Source: Pseudophaeomoniella oleicola (lineage: Eukaryota > Ascomycota > Eurotiomycetes > Phaeomoniellales > Phaeomoniellaceae). From it: DNA of 64,000 nt. The stretch is taken from contig QWDQ01000063.1 in the NCBI GenBank assembly GCA_003868215.1, positions 1 to 64,000 on the forward strand. Direction: 5' to 3'. Of this stretch, positions 53,826-64,000 are shown piece by piece; the stretch's first letter is position 1; each line of letters starts with the position of its first letter. The notes below the pieces were generated by a model. That model did no database searches. It worked only from the letters and a program-made list of their open reading frames with translations, and was not told the origin of the DNA. A program made the translations under genes and the position numbers.

Positions 53826-56567
53826 ATGTCGAAACACAGGGTGAAATCACTTGCCGTGGATGACGACGATGTTTATGAAGAAGAAGATTATGGCGATGAC
53901 TACGATGACCACGATGACCACGATGACCAGGCGACAAATACCTCTGAAAGCCAAGGTCTGAGCGATTACGATCAAGAACAGCTCCGAATTGGAACAATTG
54001 AAGTCCGGAAGCAATTAGGGTCCAGCTACGATATCACCGACACAGAGATCCAAGAGTCGCTGTGGCATTACTATTATGATGTCGCGAAGTCTGTGTCCTA
54101 TCTCAAGAGTACGAGCCTCCTGTATTGACTATCAAACTTCGCTAACAAGATTACAGATAAGCATGGCTCAGCAAACAAGACTGTGAAGAAGTCTCAAGGC
54201 ACATCTACTAAGAGTAAGTCTGCATTGCTAATACTTTCTTCTTTATTGAATTCTGCCGAAAGACTGTCTGTGCAACCCCATGTGTACAAACCCGTCTAGT
54301 TACGTCCATGAACAGCAAGCTTGGACATTCGCCTTCATGAGTCCGCGGAACCCTTTCTGATGCTCCTTCCTCCAAGACATTTCTTTTCCATCTACAATAT
54401 GCACGTCTAGCCCTCCACCCGTCTCGAGGCTATATCCTTCAAAGAGTTTCTTCCATGATTGCCCTTGGCTCAGCATACCTCAGTACAGACAAGCTTTGAT
54501 CGAGCCACTCCCACTCCCTGTCAAAGGAGGTCTGCTTGGTGGGTCTAGCGGCGACAACAAGATGTCCAAACTTGCGGCTCTTGCTGCCAAACGCAGGCAG
54601 AAGGAAAACGAGAAGCTTACGCCAGGTCCCAAGAAGGAAGAGTCTGCTGATCAGCGCTCTTACATTGCGAGCCTCGAAAAGCTCCGAATCAACGCGACCG
54701 TACCAAAGTCTTCGTTGGGCTCCTCAACCCTGAGACGAAAACAAAGCCAAAAGGGTGCTGAACGAGAACGCAGCCTTGAAGCATCAAATGAAGTACTGCA
54801 AGGAACCCCTAAGATTGAAACACCCTCTCCCTCCGACTCTTCCGCCACAAATAAAACTAAGGATTTGCCACCCCCTGCGGTGGTCAGCCGTAGCCGACCA
54901 TCATCATTTGCTAGCATTCTCACAGCATCTCCAAGCAATTCACCAGCTAAAGAGGGGCTGCCAGACAGTCTTTTACAGGGCTCCATTTTTTATCGAAGTC
55001 TTGACACAAATGATACTAAACCTTTCGATTTCACAGATCCAAGTCCGGACGATGTCGTTCTCACTGCACAGAAGTCGAAAGGTTTGAAATGACGACCGTC
55101 AAAGTGGAATTTGCCACTGACTCTCTTGAAGCTACAAAAACAACAACAGCTCCGAAGGCCAACGCTGCACCTAAAGCGCAAGATGGGCTAGCTCAAGGAA
55201 TGAAGCAACTGGCTGTTTCTTCGGTTCCTGTCTCGAGGAGTAATGGCTTAGATGTACTAGCAGAATACAAAAAGGCAGAGCGAAAGAGAGCTGCTAATTT
55301 CGTGGTTATCGGTCAGACAGCTCATCTCATTTGCCTGTCACTGGCTAACAAGTGTCTAGGTCATGTGGACGCTGGAAAGAGTACTCTGATGGGGCGTCTG
55401 CTGTACGATCTCAAGGCAATTGATCAAAGAACAATGGACAGATATCAGAAGGAAGCTGATAAGATCGGAAAAGGGTCTTTTGCTTTTGCCTGGGTCCTTG
55501 ATCAAGGTTCCGAAGAACGAGAACGAGGAGTCACCATCGATATTGCTATCAATAAATTCGAGACGGACAGAACCGCGTTCACCATATTGGACGCTCCTGG
55601 TCATAGGGACTTTGTGCCGAACATGATTGCGGGTGCCAGTCAGGCAGATTTTGCTGTTCTCGTTGTTGACGCCTCTACGGGCAACTTCGAATCTGGCTTG
55701 AAAGGTCAAACCAAGGAGCACGCTTTACTTGCAAGGAGCATGGGTATACAGAGAATCATTGTCGCTATCAACAAAATGGATTCTGTGAACTGGTCCAAGG
55801 ATAGATTCGACGAGATTCAGCAACAGACATCGGCGTTCCTCACTGCCGCAGGATTTCAACGACAAAACCTGGCATTCGTCCCCTGCTCTGGCCTGCGAGG
55901 TGAAAATATTCTTGAAGCAATCAGCCTCAAGGAATCGGCATGGTACAACGGTAACACCCTGGTACAGGAATTGGACAACTTCGAACCAACAGGTCATGCA
56001 GTCGAGAAGCCATTACGTTTGCCAATTGCCGACATCTTTCGTGGGGGTGTTCAGAACCCATTATCAGTCTCTGGACGAGTTGAAGCTGGTAATCTCCAAG
56101 TTGGAGAGGTTGTGAAGGTCATGCCAAGTGGTGAGCTTGCTGGCATCAAGGGAATCGAAGTCGACGAAAAGTCGGCAGATTGGGCTGTGGCTGGTCAAAA
56201 CATCACACTCCATCTTACTGATATCGACCCAATCCATCTGAAGACCGGTGATGTGATCTGTAGCGAGACCTCGCCCATCAGTAACATGAAGTCATTCACA
56301 GCCAAACTTCTTGCCTTCGAGCACTTGACGCCGATGCATCTTGACATCCACAAGGGTCGCCTTCACGTACCTGGGCGGATTGCACAACTGGTTGCGGTCC
56401 TTGACAAATCGAGTGGGGCAACGATCAAGAAGAAGCCGAAGGTCGTCCAGCCTGGTAGTTTGGTTCAGGTACAGGTGGAATTGGAACGATCTGTGCCACT
56501 GGAAGCTCCCAGCAGAATCATATTGAGATCTGAAGGACAGACCGTCGCTGCTGGCCTTTTACAATAG
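53826..56567 (+). CDS. hbs1: Hbs1 ribosome-rescue GTPase with Ski7-like segment
   Basis: With Dom34 it splits stalled ribosomes. Five exons: 53826-54108, 54157-54213, 54377-55081, 55132-55311 and 55360-56567 (810 residues). Exon 1 codes an acidic start and the HBS1_N domain (YDITDTEIQESLWHYYYDV). Exon 3 is a long linker with HDCPWL, GGLLGGSS and a SSFASIL motif like that used by Ski7 to meet the exosome. The last exon holds the EF1A-like GTPase: GHVDAGKS, DAPGHRDF and NKMD, then beta-barrel domains. The 48-nt intron before GHVDAGKS has no stop and divides by three. One fungal gene often serves as both Hbs1 and Ski7 through alternative splicing. Confidence 0.92.
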
Positions 56568-57470
56568 CCGCGGTAGAAACATTTAACGACGCACTTTACG
56601 ATCACGAAGTACATGGAGGAATACAACGAGCATTATTGGGCGTTTGAGTGATAGAGATTGCAGTTGGACTGCAAGGGGAGCAGCGACAGGCATCGTCGAC
56701 TGTCTTCAACCGTTTAGATTAGAGGGGTTTCCAAGACAGATCCACGGGGCAATTGATCACAACTATTCAAGCTCGGGATTGAATATGCATACTTGCACTA
56801 AATATCCTTGACATCCTTGAGGGGAAATAGCAGCATATCTCCGGATACCGGGAAATAAACCATTCTACCTCATGCCACATCTACCCTATGCTGAATGCTC
56901 TTGCCACCATGGCTGTTATGTACGTACTACGTAGTAAACCTTTGTACTAGATACATGGTGATAAGGTCAAAGTAGCCACGTATCCCATTATGGTGGGAGG
57001 AGACGACACATTGACCATTTCAGCTATTGTGACATGGTAAGTTAGGATAATTCACCGTTATGATAGAATAGACTCGAAATTTCCGTTGCCGCCGCTTAGG
57101 GACACGATAAGGCGAAGGAGTCGGGACTCGAGCGATTAGTGGGCGGGAGTTGCCCGATGTGGTTAGAGTGCGGAGAAGAGGACAGCTTTCAATGGGCTGC
57201 GACACGAAAGGGACGAAAAGGACAGATGGCATGTCATTGTCATTGTCGACGAGACTAAATATCTATAAGCAACTGCTTTCTCTCTTTCTCCCATTTCACC
57301 ATCAACCACTCCCTCTCCCTCTTCTCTCAATACTTTTTCTATCTCTCTTCACCCCCTTGACATAGACATTTCAGAGTCTTGTGGGTTGTGGATCACCGTT
57401 TTTGTTTCTCGAGAATCAGCGCCATCGTTTTCCTTTTCTCTTTCCTCATTGTACAGACATCTGGCCCACC
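56568..57470. other. BiP promoter and 5' UTR
   Basis: No gene. A TATA-like ACTAAATATCTATAAG lies at 57254-57269. A long CT-rich tract (57278-57358) follows, as in strongly expressed fungal genes. No ATG lies between that tract and the start codon except in poor context. I could not find an unambiguous unfolded-protein-response element by eye. Confidence 0.5.
57254..57358 (+). promoter_or_regulatory. TATA-like element and CT-rich tract before BiP
   Basis: An AT-rich TATCTATAAG element is followed by about 80 bases of nearly pure pyrimidine. This pair is typical of core promoters of highly expressed filamentous-fungal genes; the transcription start would fall near the end of the tract. Confidence 0.4.
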
Positions 57471-59667
57471 ATGGCTCGCCATTCCCGGCGCAACGTGGCC
57501 TCTCGCTTCGAGTGGACCACCCTCTTCTACCTTCTTCTCGTCCTTGTCGCACCCATGGTTCTGCTAGGTACTGTACACGCCGCTGAAGACGTCTCGTCAA
57601 ATGACACGGGTAAAGAATATGGAACTGGTATGTTGCATCAACGTAGATGCTTGACGGGCAAATCACTAATATGGTGCAGTCATCGGTATCGACTTGGGAA
57701 CTACATACTCTTGTGTTGGAGTCATGCAGAAGGGAAAAGTTGAAATCATTGCCAACGACCAAGGAAACCGTATCACCCCATCCTATGTCGCCTTTACCGA
57801 CGAAGAACGTCTGGTCGGTGATGCGGCAAAGAATCAGTACGCATCGAACCCAACGAGGACGATTTTTGACATCAAGTAAGTTACCCCCACCCGAATCTGC
57901 GCTATTCTAGTCGCAATGCTGACAGTGGTCCGTAGGCGTATGATCGGAAGAAAGTTCGACGACAAGGATATCCAAAGAGACGCCAAGCACTTCCCATTCA
58001 AGGTTGTCAACAGAGATGGCAAGCCGACAGTGAATGTAGAGGTCTCGGGCTCCCCCAAAACATTCAGCCCTGAGGAGGTGTCTGCTATGATTCTCGGCAA
58101 GATGAAGGAGATTGCTGAGAGCTACCTCGGAAAGAAGGTTACACATGCGGTCGTTACCGTGCCAGCCTACTTCAACGATAACCAGAGGACAGCAACCAAG
58201 GATGCCGGTACGATTGCCGGATTAAACGTCCTCAGGGTTGTCAATGAACCTACCGCCGCGGCGATCGCCTATGGACTTGACAAGACTGGTGATGAGCGTC
58301 AAATCGTTGTCTACGATCTTGGTGGTGGTACTTTCGATGTTTCCCTCCTCTCTCTCGACAATGGGGTCTTCGAAGTTTTAGCTACTGCCGGTGATACACA
58401 CTTGGGTGGTGAGGATTTCGACCAACGTGTGATCAGTCATTTTGCCAAGGTCTGGAACAAGAAGCACAACACCGATGTTGCAAAGGACCTCAAGTCTATG
58501 GGTAAATTGAAGCGCGAGGTTGAGAAGGCGAAGCGTACTCTCTCGTCCCAGATGTCGACTCGCATTGAAATCGAATCCTTCCACGAAGGCAAGGATTTCT
58601 CCGAGACTCTTACTCGGGCCAAATTTGAGGAGCTGAACATGGATCTCTTCAAGAAGACTCTCAAGCCTGTTGAACAAGTCTTGAAGGATGCCAAGGTTTC
58701 TAAGAGTGACATCCATGACATTGTGCTCGTTGGTGGTTCTACTCGTATTCCAAAGGTCCAGTCCATGGTGGAAGAGTACTTCGGCAAGAAAGCCAGTAAG
58801 AACATCAATCCTGATGAGGCAGTTGCCTATGGTGCCGCCGTCCAAGGTGGTGTCTTGTCTGGCGAGGAGGGCACTGAGGAGATTGTTCTCATGGATGTCA
58901 ACCCTCTGACTTTGGGTATTGAAACCACGGGTGGTGTTATGACCAAACTCATTCCCCGAAACACGGTCATTCCCACCCGCAAAGCGCAGATTTTCTCCAC
59001 TGCGGCCGATAACCAACCCGTTGTCTTGATCCAAGTATACGAGGGTGAACGTGGTTTGACAAAGGACAACAATCTTCTAGGTAAATTCGAACTCACCGGC
59101 ATTCCACCAGCTCCACGCGGTGTACCACAAATCGAGGTCTCCTTTGAGCTTGATGCGAACGGTATTCTGAAGGTCTCTGCTGGCGACAAAGGCACTGGCA
59201 AATCCGAGTCCATCACCATCACGAACGACAAGGGTCGCCTTTCTCAAGATGAGATTGATCGTATGGTCGCAGAAGCCGAGCAATATGCTGAAGAGGACAA
59301 GGCCATTCGTGAGAAGATTGAAGCTCGTAACGGTCTCGAGAACTACGCATACAACTTGAAGAACCAAGTGAATGACGAGGAGGGTCTCGGTGGAAAGATT
59401 GACGAAGATGACAAGGAGACTGTAAGATATCCAGTCGATCATTCGTTTATAACAGCAGCTAACGTGTTTTAGATTCTTGAAGCGGTCAAGGAGGCCCAGG
59501 ATTGGCTCGAAGAGAACTCTGCCACGGCTACTCCCGAGGATTTTGATGAGCAGAAGGAGAAGCTCTCGGGCGTTGCATATCCGATTACCAGCAAATTGTA
59601 CGGAGGTGGAGCAGGCGGTATGCCAGACTACGGCGACGATGAGCCAAGTGGTCACGACGAACTATGA
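57471..59667 (+). CDS. kar2: BiP/Kar2, Hsp70 of the endoplasmic reticulum
   Basis: ER-lumen chaperone for translocation, folding and quality control. Four exons, 57471-57627, 57680-57875, 57936-59421 and 59473-59667 (677 residues). A signal peptide covers about 1-37 ([19 protein letters not shown]). Hsp70 marks are [28 protein letters not shown] and [14 protein letters not shown] in the ATPase domain, the EEVSAMIL and [14 protein letters not shown] segments, then the substrate domain and lid. The protein ends in HDEL, the ER retention signal. All introns are 51-60 nt with clean GT/AG ends. Confidence 0.98.
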
Positions 59668-60578
59668 GTGGACGGATAGAAATCCAATTTTAGATACCTC
59701 TTGTAAAATATCATAAGCAGGGGCTTTGAGGGCTCAAAAGCAATTGGGATACCACGGCGTTACGATTGAAGTTCGTAGAACCAGCGAATACAACCACTTC
59801 ATTGATTTCCTCTCTACTTTACAGTGTCAGTCTATGTTATATCAGCACTAAATTAGCCCATATATCGTGGACACGGGCCTAATCCAGTTCATCATATGGA
59901 AACAGCCGATATTTTGTTGGGTCGAATAGTTTGATGTAGCAACATCGGGGTCGATAACAGCCATGAGGCTCATGGACGCGCCGCTGTGAGGTACTTGATG
60001 TCTATCCTAGGTACCTTATCTCGTTCTTTTGCCGTGTTGAGATTGACGATATTGCAGTGTCACGTTTCTTCAAGGTTGTCTATCAACGGAGACCTAGATA
60101 CTGGAGTCGCGGTAATAATTCCCCGGGATAGTGCTGACATTGTGTAGACTGCAGTGTGGGATGCTATTGGGTCAGTGGATTGAGCTACCAGAAACACAAG
60201 AGAGCCAACAGCTCGTTTCCATAGATACCCTCAGGATACGCCCATCATACGTCTACGTGTTTTGTAGGGCCGAGTTGGTTACATGATATGTCCATACTGC
60301 AGGTACTCTGCAACATCACCCCTGTCATGTTGTTTAATCTGAACTAGCCTTATGTATACATGGTCTGAATCCAGGCCGGATCTTGAAGGCATCACAGAGA
60401 TCAGGTTCCGACAGACTGAGGTTCGCCATGATCATCGCTTCAATATCCATCGCTGCTTTGTGGATCTTACATGATTACGGGCTTGATGCAAATGATATAG
60501 CTCTCCCTTGGGGGGTATTTAACAACCTTACCATCTCCTCTTCCAATACGAGAAGTCAATATTTCCCACAACGCAAAC
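59668..60578. other. Intergenic region, no gene seen
   Basis: 3' region of BiP and promoter of the FAD oxidase. A 113-codon frame at 60383-60724 overlaps the first oxidase exon in another frame and has one hydrophobic helix; I regard it as chance. One CCTAGGTACC word is at 60007. Confidence 0.5.
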
Positions 60579-62410
60579 ATGGGCTTTCTTGGTTCCTGGA
60601 ATTTACAATGGACTTGTCTCCTTGGCTACTTTGCCCTGTTTTCCTCTGCTCTGTCTGGAGTGAAGAAGGGCCAAAATGTTTTCCGAGACTCACCCCATCA
60701 AGCCGCCGACGTCGACGCATGTGAACAGGCAGTGAGTTACTTCATCTTAGGTTGATCTACATAGTACTCGAGTTGACTTGGGGAACTTCAGTGCCTTGAG
60801 CTTACCGAAGCATCCACAACGGCAGTTCATGTAAGGACGTCGCCCGTACTGTGGGATGGTAAGCAGGGCGACCTCATCCCCGCTTGTAATGTCCAGCCTT
60901 CTACGGCCGAGGAGGTGGCATTGATATTATCCGTGCTGGTCAAACAGCAATGCCACTTTGCTGTCAAGAGTGGTGGGCACGGAATGAATGCTGGCCAGAA
61001 CAATATCAAGGATGGAGTGACGATTGATTTGCTCAATTTCAAGCGGATTCAGGTCTCGGACGATCGGAGCACTGTCGAACTTGGGCCTGGTTTGCTCTGG
61101 AAGGAGGTTTACGAGAAGCTCGAAGAGGAGGATTTGAGGGTCATGGGTGGTCGAGTAGCTGACGTTGGGGTAGGTGGTCTACTCATGGGAGGTATGTCCA
61201 TCACTCGCCAAGCGTGATATCCTAGTGAGCAGATATCACGACTAATCCATGACTTTTAGGTGGCATATCGTTCCTTTCTGGAAGCCACGGCTGGGCTTGC
61301 GACAACGTTGTCGCGTTCGAGATTGTTCTCCCTAATACAACCATTTCCAGAGTGACTGCAGAAACGGATCCAGAACTCTTCTGGGCCCTCCATGGGGGTT
61401 CATCCAACTTTGGGATCGTAACGTCCTTCACTATGACTACTTTCCCGGCAGCTCCAATGTGGTTTTCCCGTGTCATCTTACCGTGGGAGGATATCGCCAC
61501 ACTTGTGCCTCTCAACGAAGCATTCTCTTACCGCACAACCGATCCCAATGCCATGGCGCTTTGGAATTATATCTACAATGCGGATTATGACATGTTTCTC
61601 AGCGTTCCGATGTTCGTTCACACGAATCACAGCAGCTCCGAGACCTGGCCCTCCACCTTTGCGGCACATCTGTCGGAGCTCCACCCCGTTCCAGAAACGA
61701 ATCTCACCTTGCTCACTTCGATGTCCACAGTAACATCACTAATGGAACAGAGCACTCCCCCGGGCTATCGCTCCCTCTTCCACACCATGACGATCATTCC
61801 GTCTTCCGATCTCGAGCTCGAAATCCTCTCCCATTTCCGCCGCAGTTTCGAGACCTCTCTTCTACCCTTCATAAAGAACGCCAGCTCGTGCTCAACAGCA
61901 TCTTCTCCCTCGGCGTTTGTCTTCGAACCTTCACTAACATTCCAACCCCTCCCCCTCAACACTGCGATACAAACCATGTCCTCTGGACCATTCCCATTCA
62001 ACCTTCCCGCTCATTCCGGTCCTCTAACACTCGTATTAATATCTTTCCGCTGGAGCCACCCCCCTCCCCCAACCTCAGACCCGGACAGACCAGACTTTCG
62101 AACCCAAGAATCGTATGACGAATTCCTAAGCTCCTTTGTCACAAAACTCTTCGAGGATTTCACCGCCTTAGCCCGAAAACACGGAAGATTCCACCCGTTC
62201 TTATATCCCAACTATGCTTCAGCATCCCAAGATGTCTACACGGCAGATACCTCGAGTCCGGACGTATTTGACAAGCTACTCACGATCCAGAAGAGGGTTG
62301 ATCCGCACGGCGTATTCGTAGCCGGCGGGCTTTGCGGTGGTGGGCATAAGATCAGACAGAAAAAGCACGATGAGGTCGTGGGCACAAAGAGCGGAAAAGA
62401 TGAGCTATAG
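60579..62410 (+). CDS. Secreted FAD-linked oxidase, berberine-bridge-enzyme-like
   Basis: Flavoprotein that oxidises a small organic or sugar substrate with O2; substrate unknown. Three exons, 60579-60731, 60792-61191 and 61260-62410 (567 residues). A signal peptide (CLLGYFALFSSALSG) suggests secretion. The PCMH-type FAD-binding domain shows AVKSGGHGMNAG with the His (114) that usually holds FAD covalently, LGPGLLWKEVYEKL, and GGLLMGGGISFLSGSHGWACDNV built across the second intron. WALHGGSSNFGIVTSF closes the FAD domain. The BBE C-terminal box has DPHGVF but not the usual NY pair in a clear form. Such enzymes occur both in secondary metabolism and in plant-defence evasion. Confidence 0.88.
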
Positions 62411-63141
62411 CGGAAGCATTTTCAATCGTCGTGGCGGTAAGTGGGAAAGCTACCTTAGGCAAGCTAGCAACCCTCTCCCCTATTATCTTTACATCTATGA
62501 AACATCAATATTCTATGTTTGAATAGATCAAGTTTTGACATCTCGGACCTGACTCACGTTCATGAGTGGTAGTAGGTGGACAAAATACAAAACACGGAAG
62601 ATCTCCGGATTGCCTGCCTCCTCATTTCGAATTTGATATTTATGAAGGGGAGGAGAAAGCAATATAAATTTTGTTTCATTTTATCCGAGAGAACCTAAAT
62701 ACCTCGTTTGAAATAAACCTCCCCAAAAAGGATCCAATGTCGTTTCGGTAATTTCGGTCCTATGGAATCGGCTTTGCTTGTATGCTTATAGGAGCATATG
62801 TTGATTAACCCGACAGTTTCGCAAAGCAATATGGGAATGGATCAAAGGGAAGTTGTGCAGTGCAAAACCATGCTCGGTTCGTGTTCTACTCCCAGTGTAT
62901 TCATTTTGCTCGTCACACGACCTGCTTGCTGGACAAGACCAGGTATGGATCTAATACTCTATATGTGTAACGGTTAGTTCCTTCCTTGTCATTTTGAGTG
63001 GTGGTTGAGTGATACATGTACCAAGCATGTGCTGTTGCTGCTACTGTGTATTCTCTATCTTCACAAGTGTTTTGTAAAACGGGTGTCTTTTCTTTCTCTT
63101 CTATATCCTATTATTTCCACAGATACGGTCTATATGTTATA
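62411..63141. other. Intergenic region, no gene seen
   Basis: 3' region of the oxidase and promoter of the esterase. An in-frame extension from 63016 precedes the chosen esterase start; its sequence would spoil the signal peptide, so it is taken as UTR. Confidence 0.5.
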
Positions 63142-64000
63142 ATGGCAACGTCGTTCAGGTTCGTTTTAGCTGGTCTTTCTCTTCTCGGTGTGGTTGCAGG
63201 GCAGCCGAGTGTTTGGGATCGATGTGGAGGAGGATGGGGAGGAGGCAAATGTGCTGTTACTCACAAGGAGACTGCGTCAACATCTGGTTCTACATCGACC
63301 GGGATCTCCACGCGAGACACTGCCTCATCGGCGAAGTATCTCATAACGTTTGGTGATTCTTATTCCCAGACGGGGTTTGATCCGAATGGCACCGTGCCCT
63401 CGCCGTCTGATCCGATCGGGAATCCCGCCTTTCCTGGTGACACTACAGACAACGGCCGTAACTGGATAGGCTATCTCGTGTCTGAATACAACACATCGCT
63501 GGTCTTGTCTTACAACTTCGCCTCTGGGGGTGCCACGGTTGACTCCAACCTAGTCCAGCCTTACGCTTCCACTGTCCTCTCCCTCGTTCAGCAAGTACAG
63601 GAGTTCACCTCTACAGCTAGTTTCATCCACGGACCGTGGAATAGTACCGACACGCTCTTCGGTATCTGGATCGGCGTCAACGATATTGGAAACACATATT
63701 ACAACGACAATGCCACCGAGACTAGGCTTCTTGGGGAGATCTTTGATCAGTACTCCGCCCAAGTTCAAATCCTCTATGACTCCGGAGCACGCAATTTTGT
63801 CTTCCTGGCCGCTCCTCGTAAGTTATCTTTACTTCACATACTCGTAGTCTCCACTCGTCCTGTAGCTAGAAATCAACTTTGTTAAGTCTTCTCCCCACTA
63901 TCCAACTAACGTCCTCCATCCAGCAACCAATCGCACGCCCAATTTCATAGCTCAGGGATCAACTGCTCAAGCCGGCGTGGCGGCAACTATCTCTGTCTGG
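63142..64000 (+). CDS. Secreted GDSL/SGNH esterase (CE16-like), 3' end outside window
   Basis: Likely acetylesterase acting on plant polysaccharides. Exons 63142-63817 and 63924 to beyond the window edge; the 106-nt intron starts GTAAGT and ends CCAG. A signal peptide covers 1-20 (FVLAGLSLLGVVAG). Next comes QPSVWDRCGGGWGGGKC, which looks like the first half of a fungal cellulose-binding CBM1, then a Ser/Thr linker. The catalytic part has block I FGDSYSQTG (Ser), block II SGGATVDSN (Gly) and block III GVNDIG (Asn). The block V His lies past the window. Several N-glycosylation sites. This first-half CBM1 is odd and is discussed in findings. Confidence 0.88.

Noticed and set aside
60383-60724. 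113-codon frame with one hydrophobic helix before the FAD oxidase
   Set aside because: Overlaps the oxidase signal-peptide exon in another frame; no homology recalled.
1-64000. tRNA, rRNA, CRISPR arrays and intact transposable or virus-like elements
   Set aside because: Looked for by eye (tRNA B-box words, long terminal or inverted repeats, reverse transcriptase, integrase or capsid motifs); nothing convincing found.

Overview
The window is nuclear DNA of a filamentous ascomycete (Pezizomycotina). This rests on several signs: many short introns (about 48-160 nt) with GTRNGT-type donors and CTAAC/CTGAC branch sites, two Zn2Cys6 regulators of usual layout and one odd one, fungal-type plant cell-wall enzymes, an HDEL-tailed BiP, and long gene-free gaps rich in TACC/GGTA palindromes. 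Genus cannot be read from the sequence. I see no tRNA, rRNA, CRISPR array or intact transposable element. The only relic-like stretch is the AT-rich, TpA-rich DNA at about 100-412.

Layout. 1-9.2 kb: two divergent Zn2Cys6 regulators around a 2.1 kb gap that holds a 10-bp-phased CCG repeat. 9.2-13.1 kb: a YghA-type short-chain dehydrogenase, Mediator subunit Med7 and a PAP2 lipid phosphatase. 13.5-19.7 kb: a membrane protein of unknown role, a tiny cysteine-rich protein, a secreted type-B carboxylesterase and a small conserved protein. 20-29.3 kb: an accessory-looking block with a C-terminally anchored membrane protein, a divergent gene that fuses a trypsin-like protease domain to a C-terminal Zn2Cys6 finger, and a giant protein joining a nucleotidyltransferase fold to ankyrin repeats. 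30-31.4 kb: a malate-type transporter. 33-38.7 kb: Vps27 (ESCRT-0) head to head with a Doa4-type ubiquitin hydrolase. 39.3-41.9 kb: actin-capping protein alpha and an HSL-family esterase. 42.5-46.2 kb: a TauD/xanthine-dioxygenase-like enzyme beside an allantoate-permease-like transporter. 46.9-50.5 kb: a GH105 hydrolase tail to tail with a PL4 rhamnogalacturonan lyase. 51.2-59.7 kb: a disordered nuclear-type protein, Hbs1 (with a Ski7-like segment) and BiP/Kar2. 60.6-64 kb: a secreted FAD-linked oxidase and the 5' part of a GDSL esterase.

How genes may work together. Vps27 and the Doa4-like protease serve the same endosomal sorting pathway. PL4 lyase (outside the cell) and GH105 (no signal peptide, so probably inside) act in turn on rhamnogalacturonan I. 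The dioxygenase and the permease suggest uptake and oxidation of a purine-type compound. The block at 20-29 kb is the best candidate for something undescribed. Its domains (protease triad, DNA-binding finger, NTase fold, ankyrin array, membrane anchor) recall parts used in conflict and self/non-self systems, but a joint role is inference.

Splice sites were chosen by hand for reading frame, GT/AG ends and family alignment from memory. No search was run.
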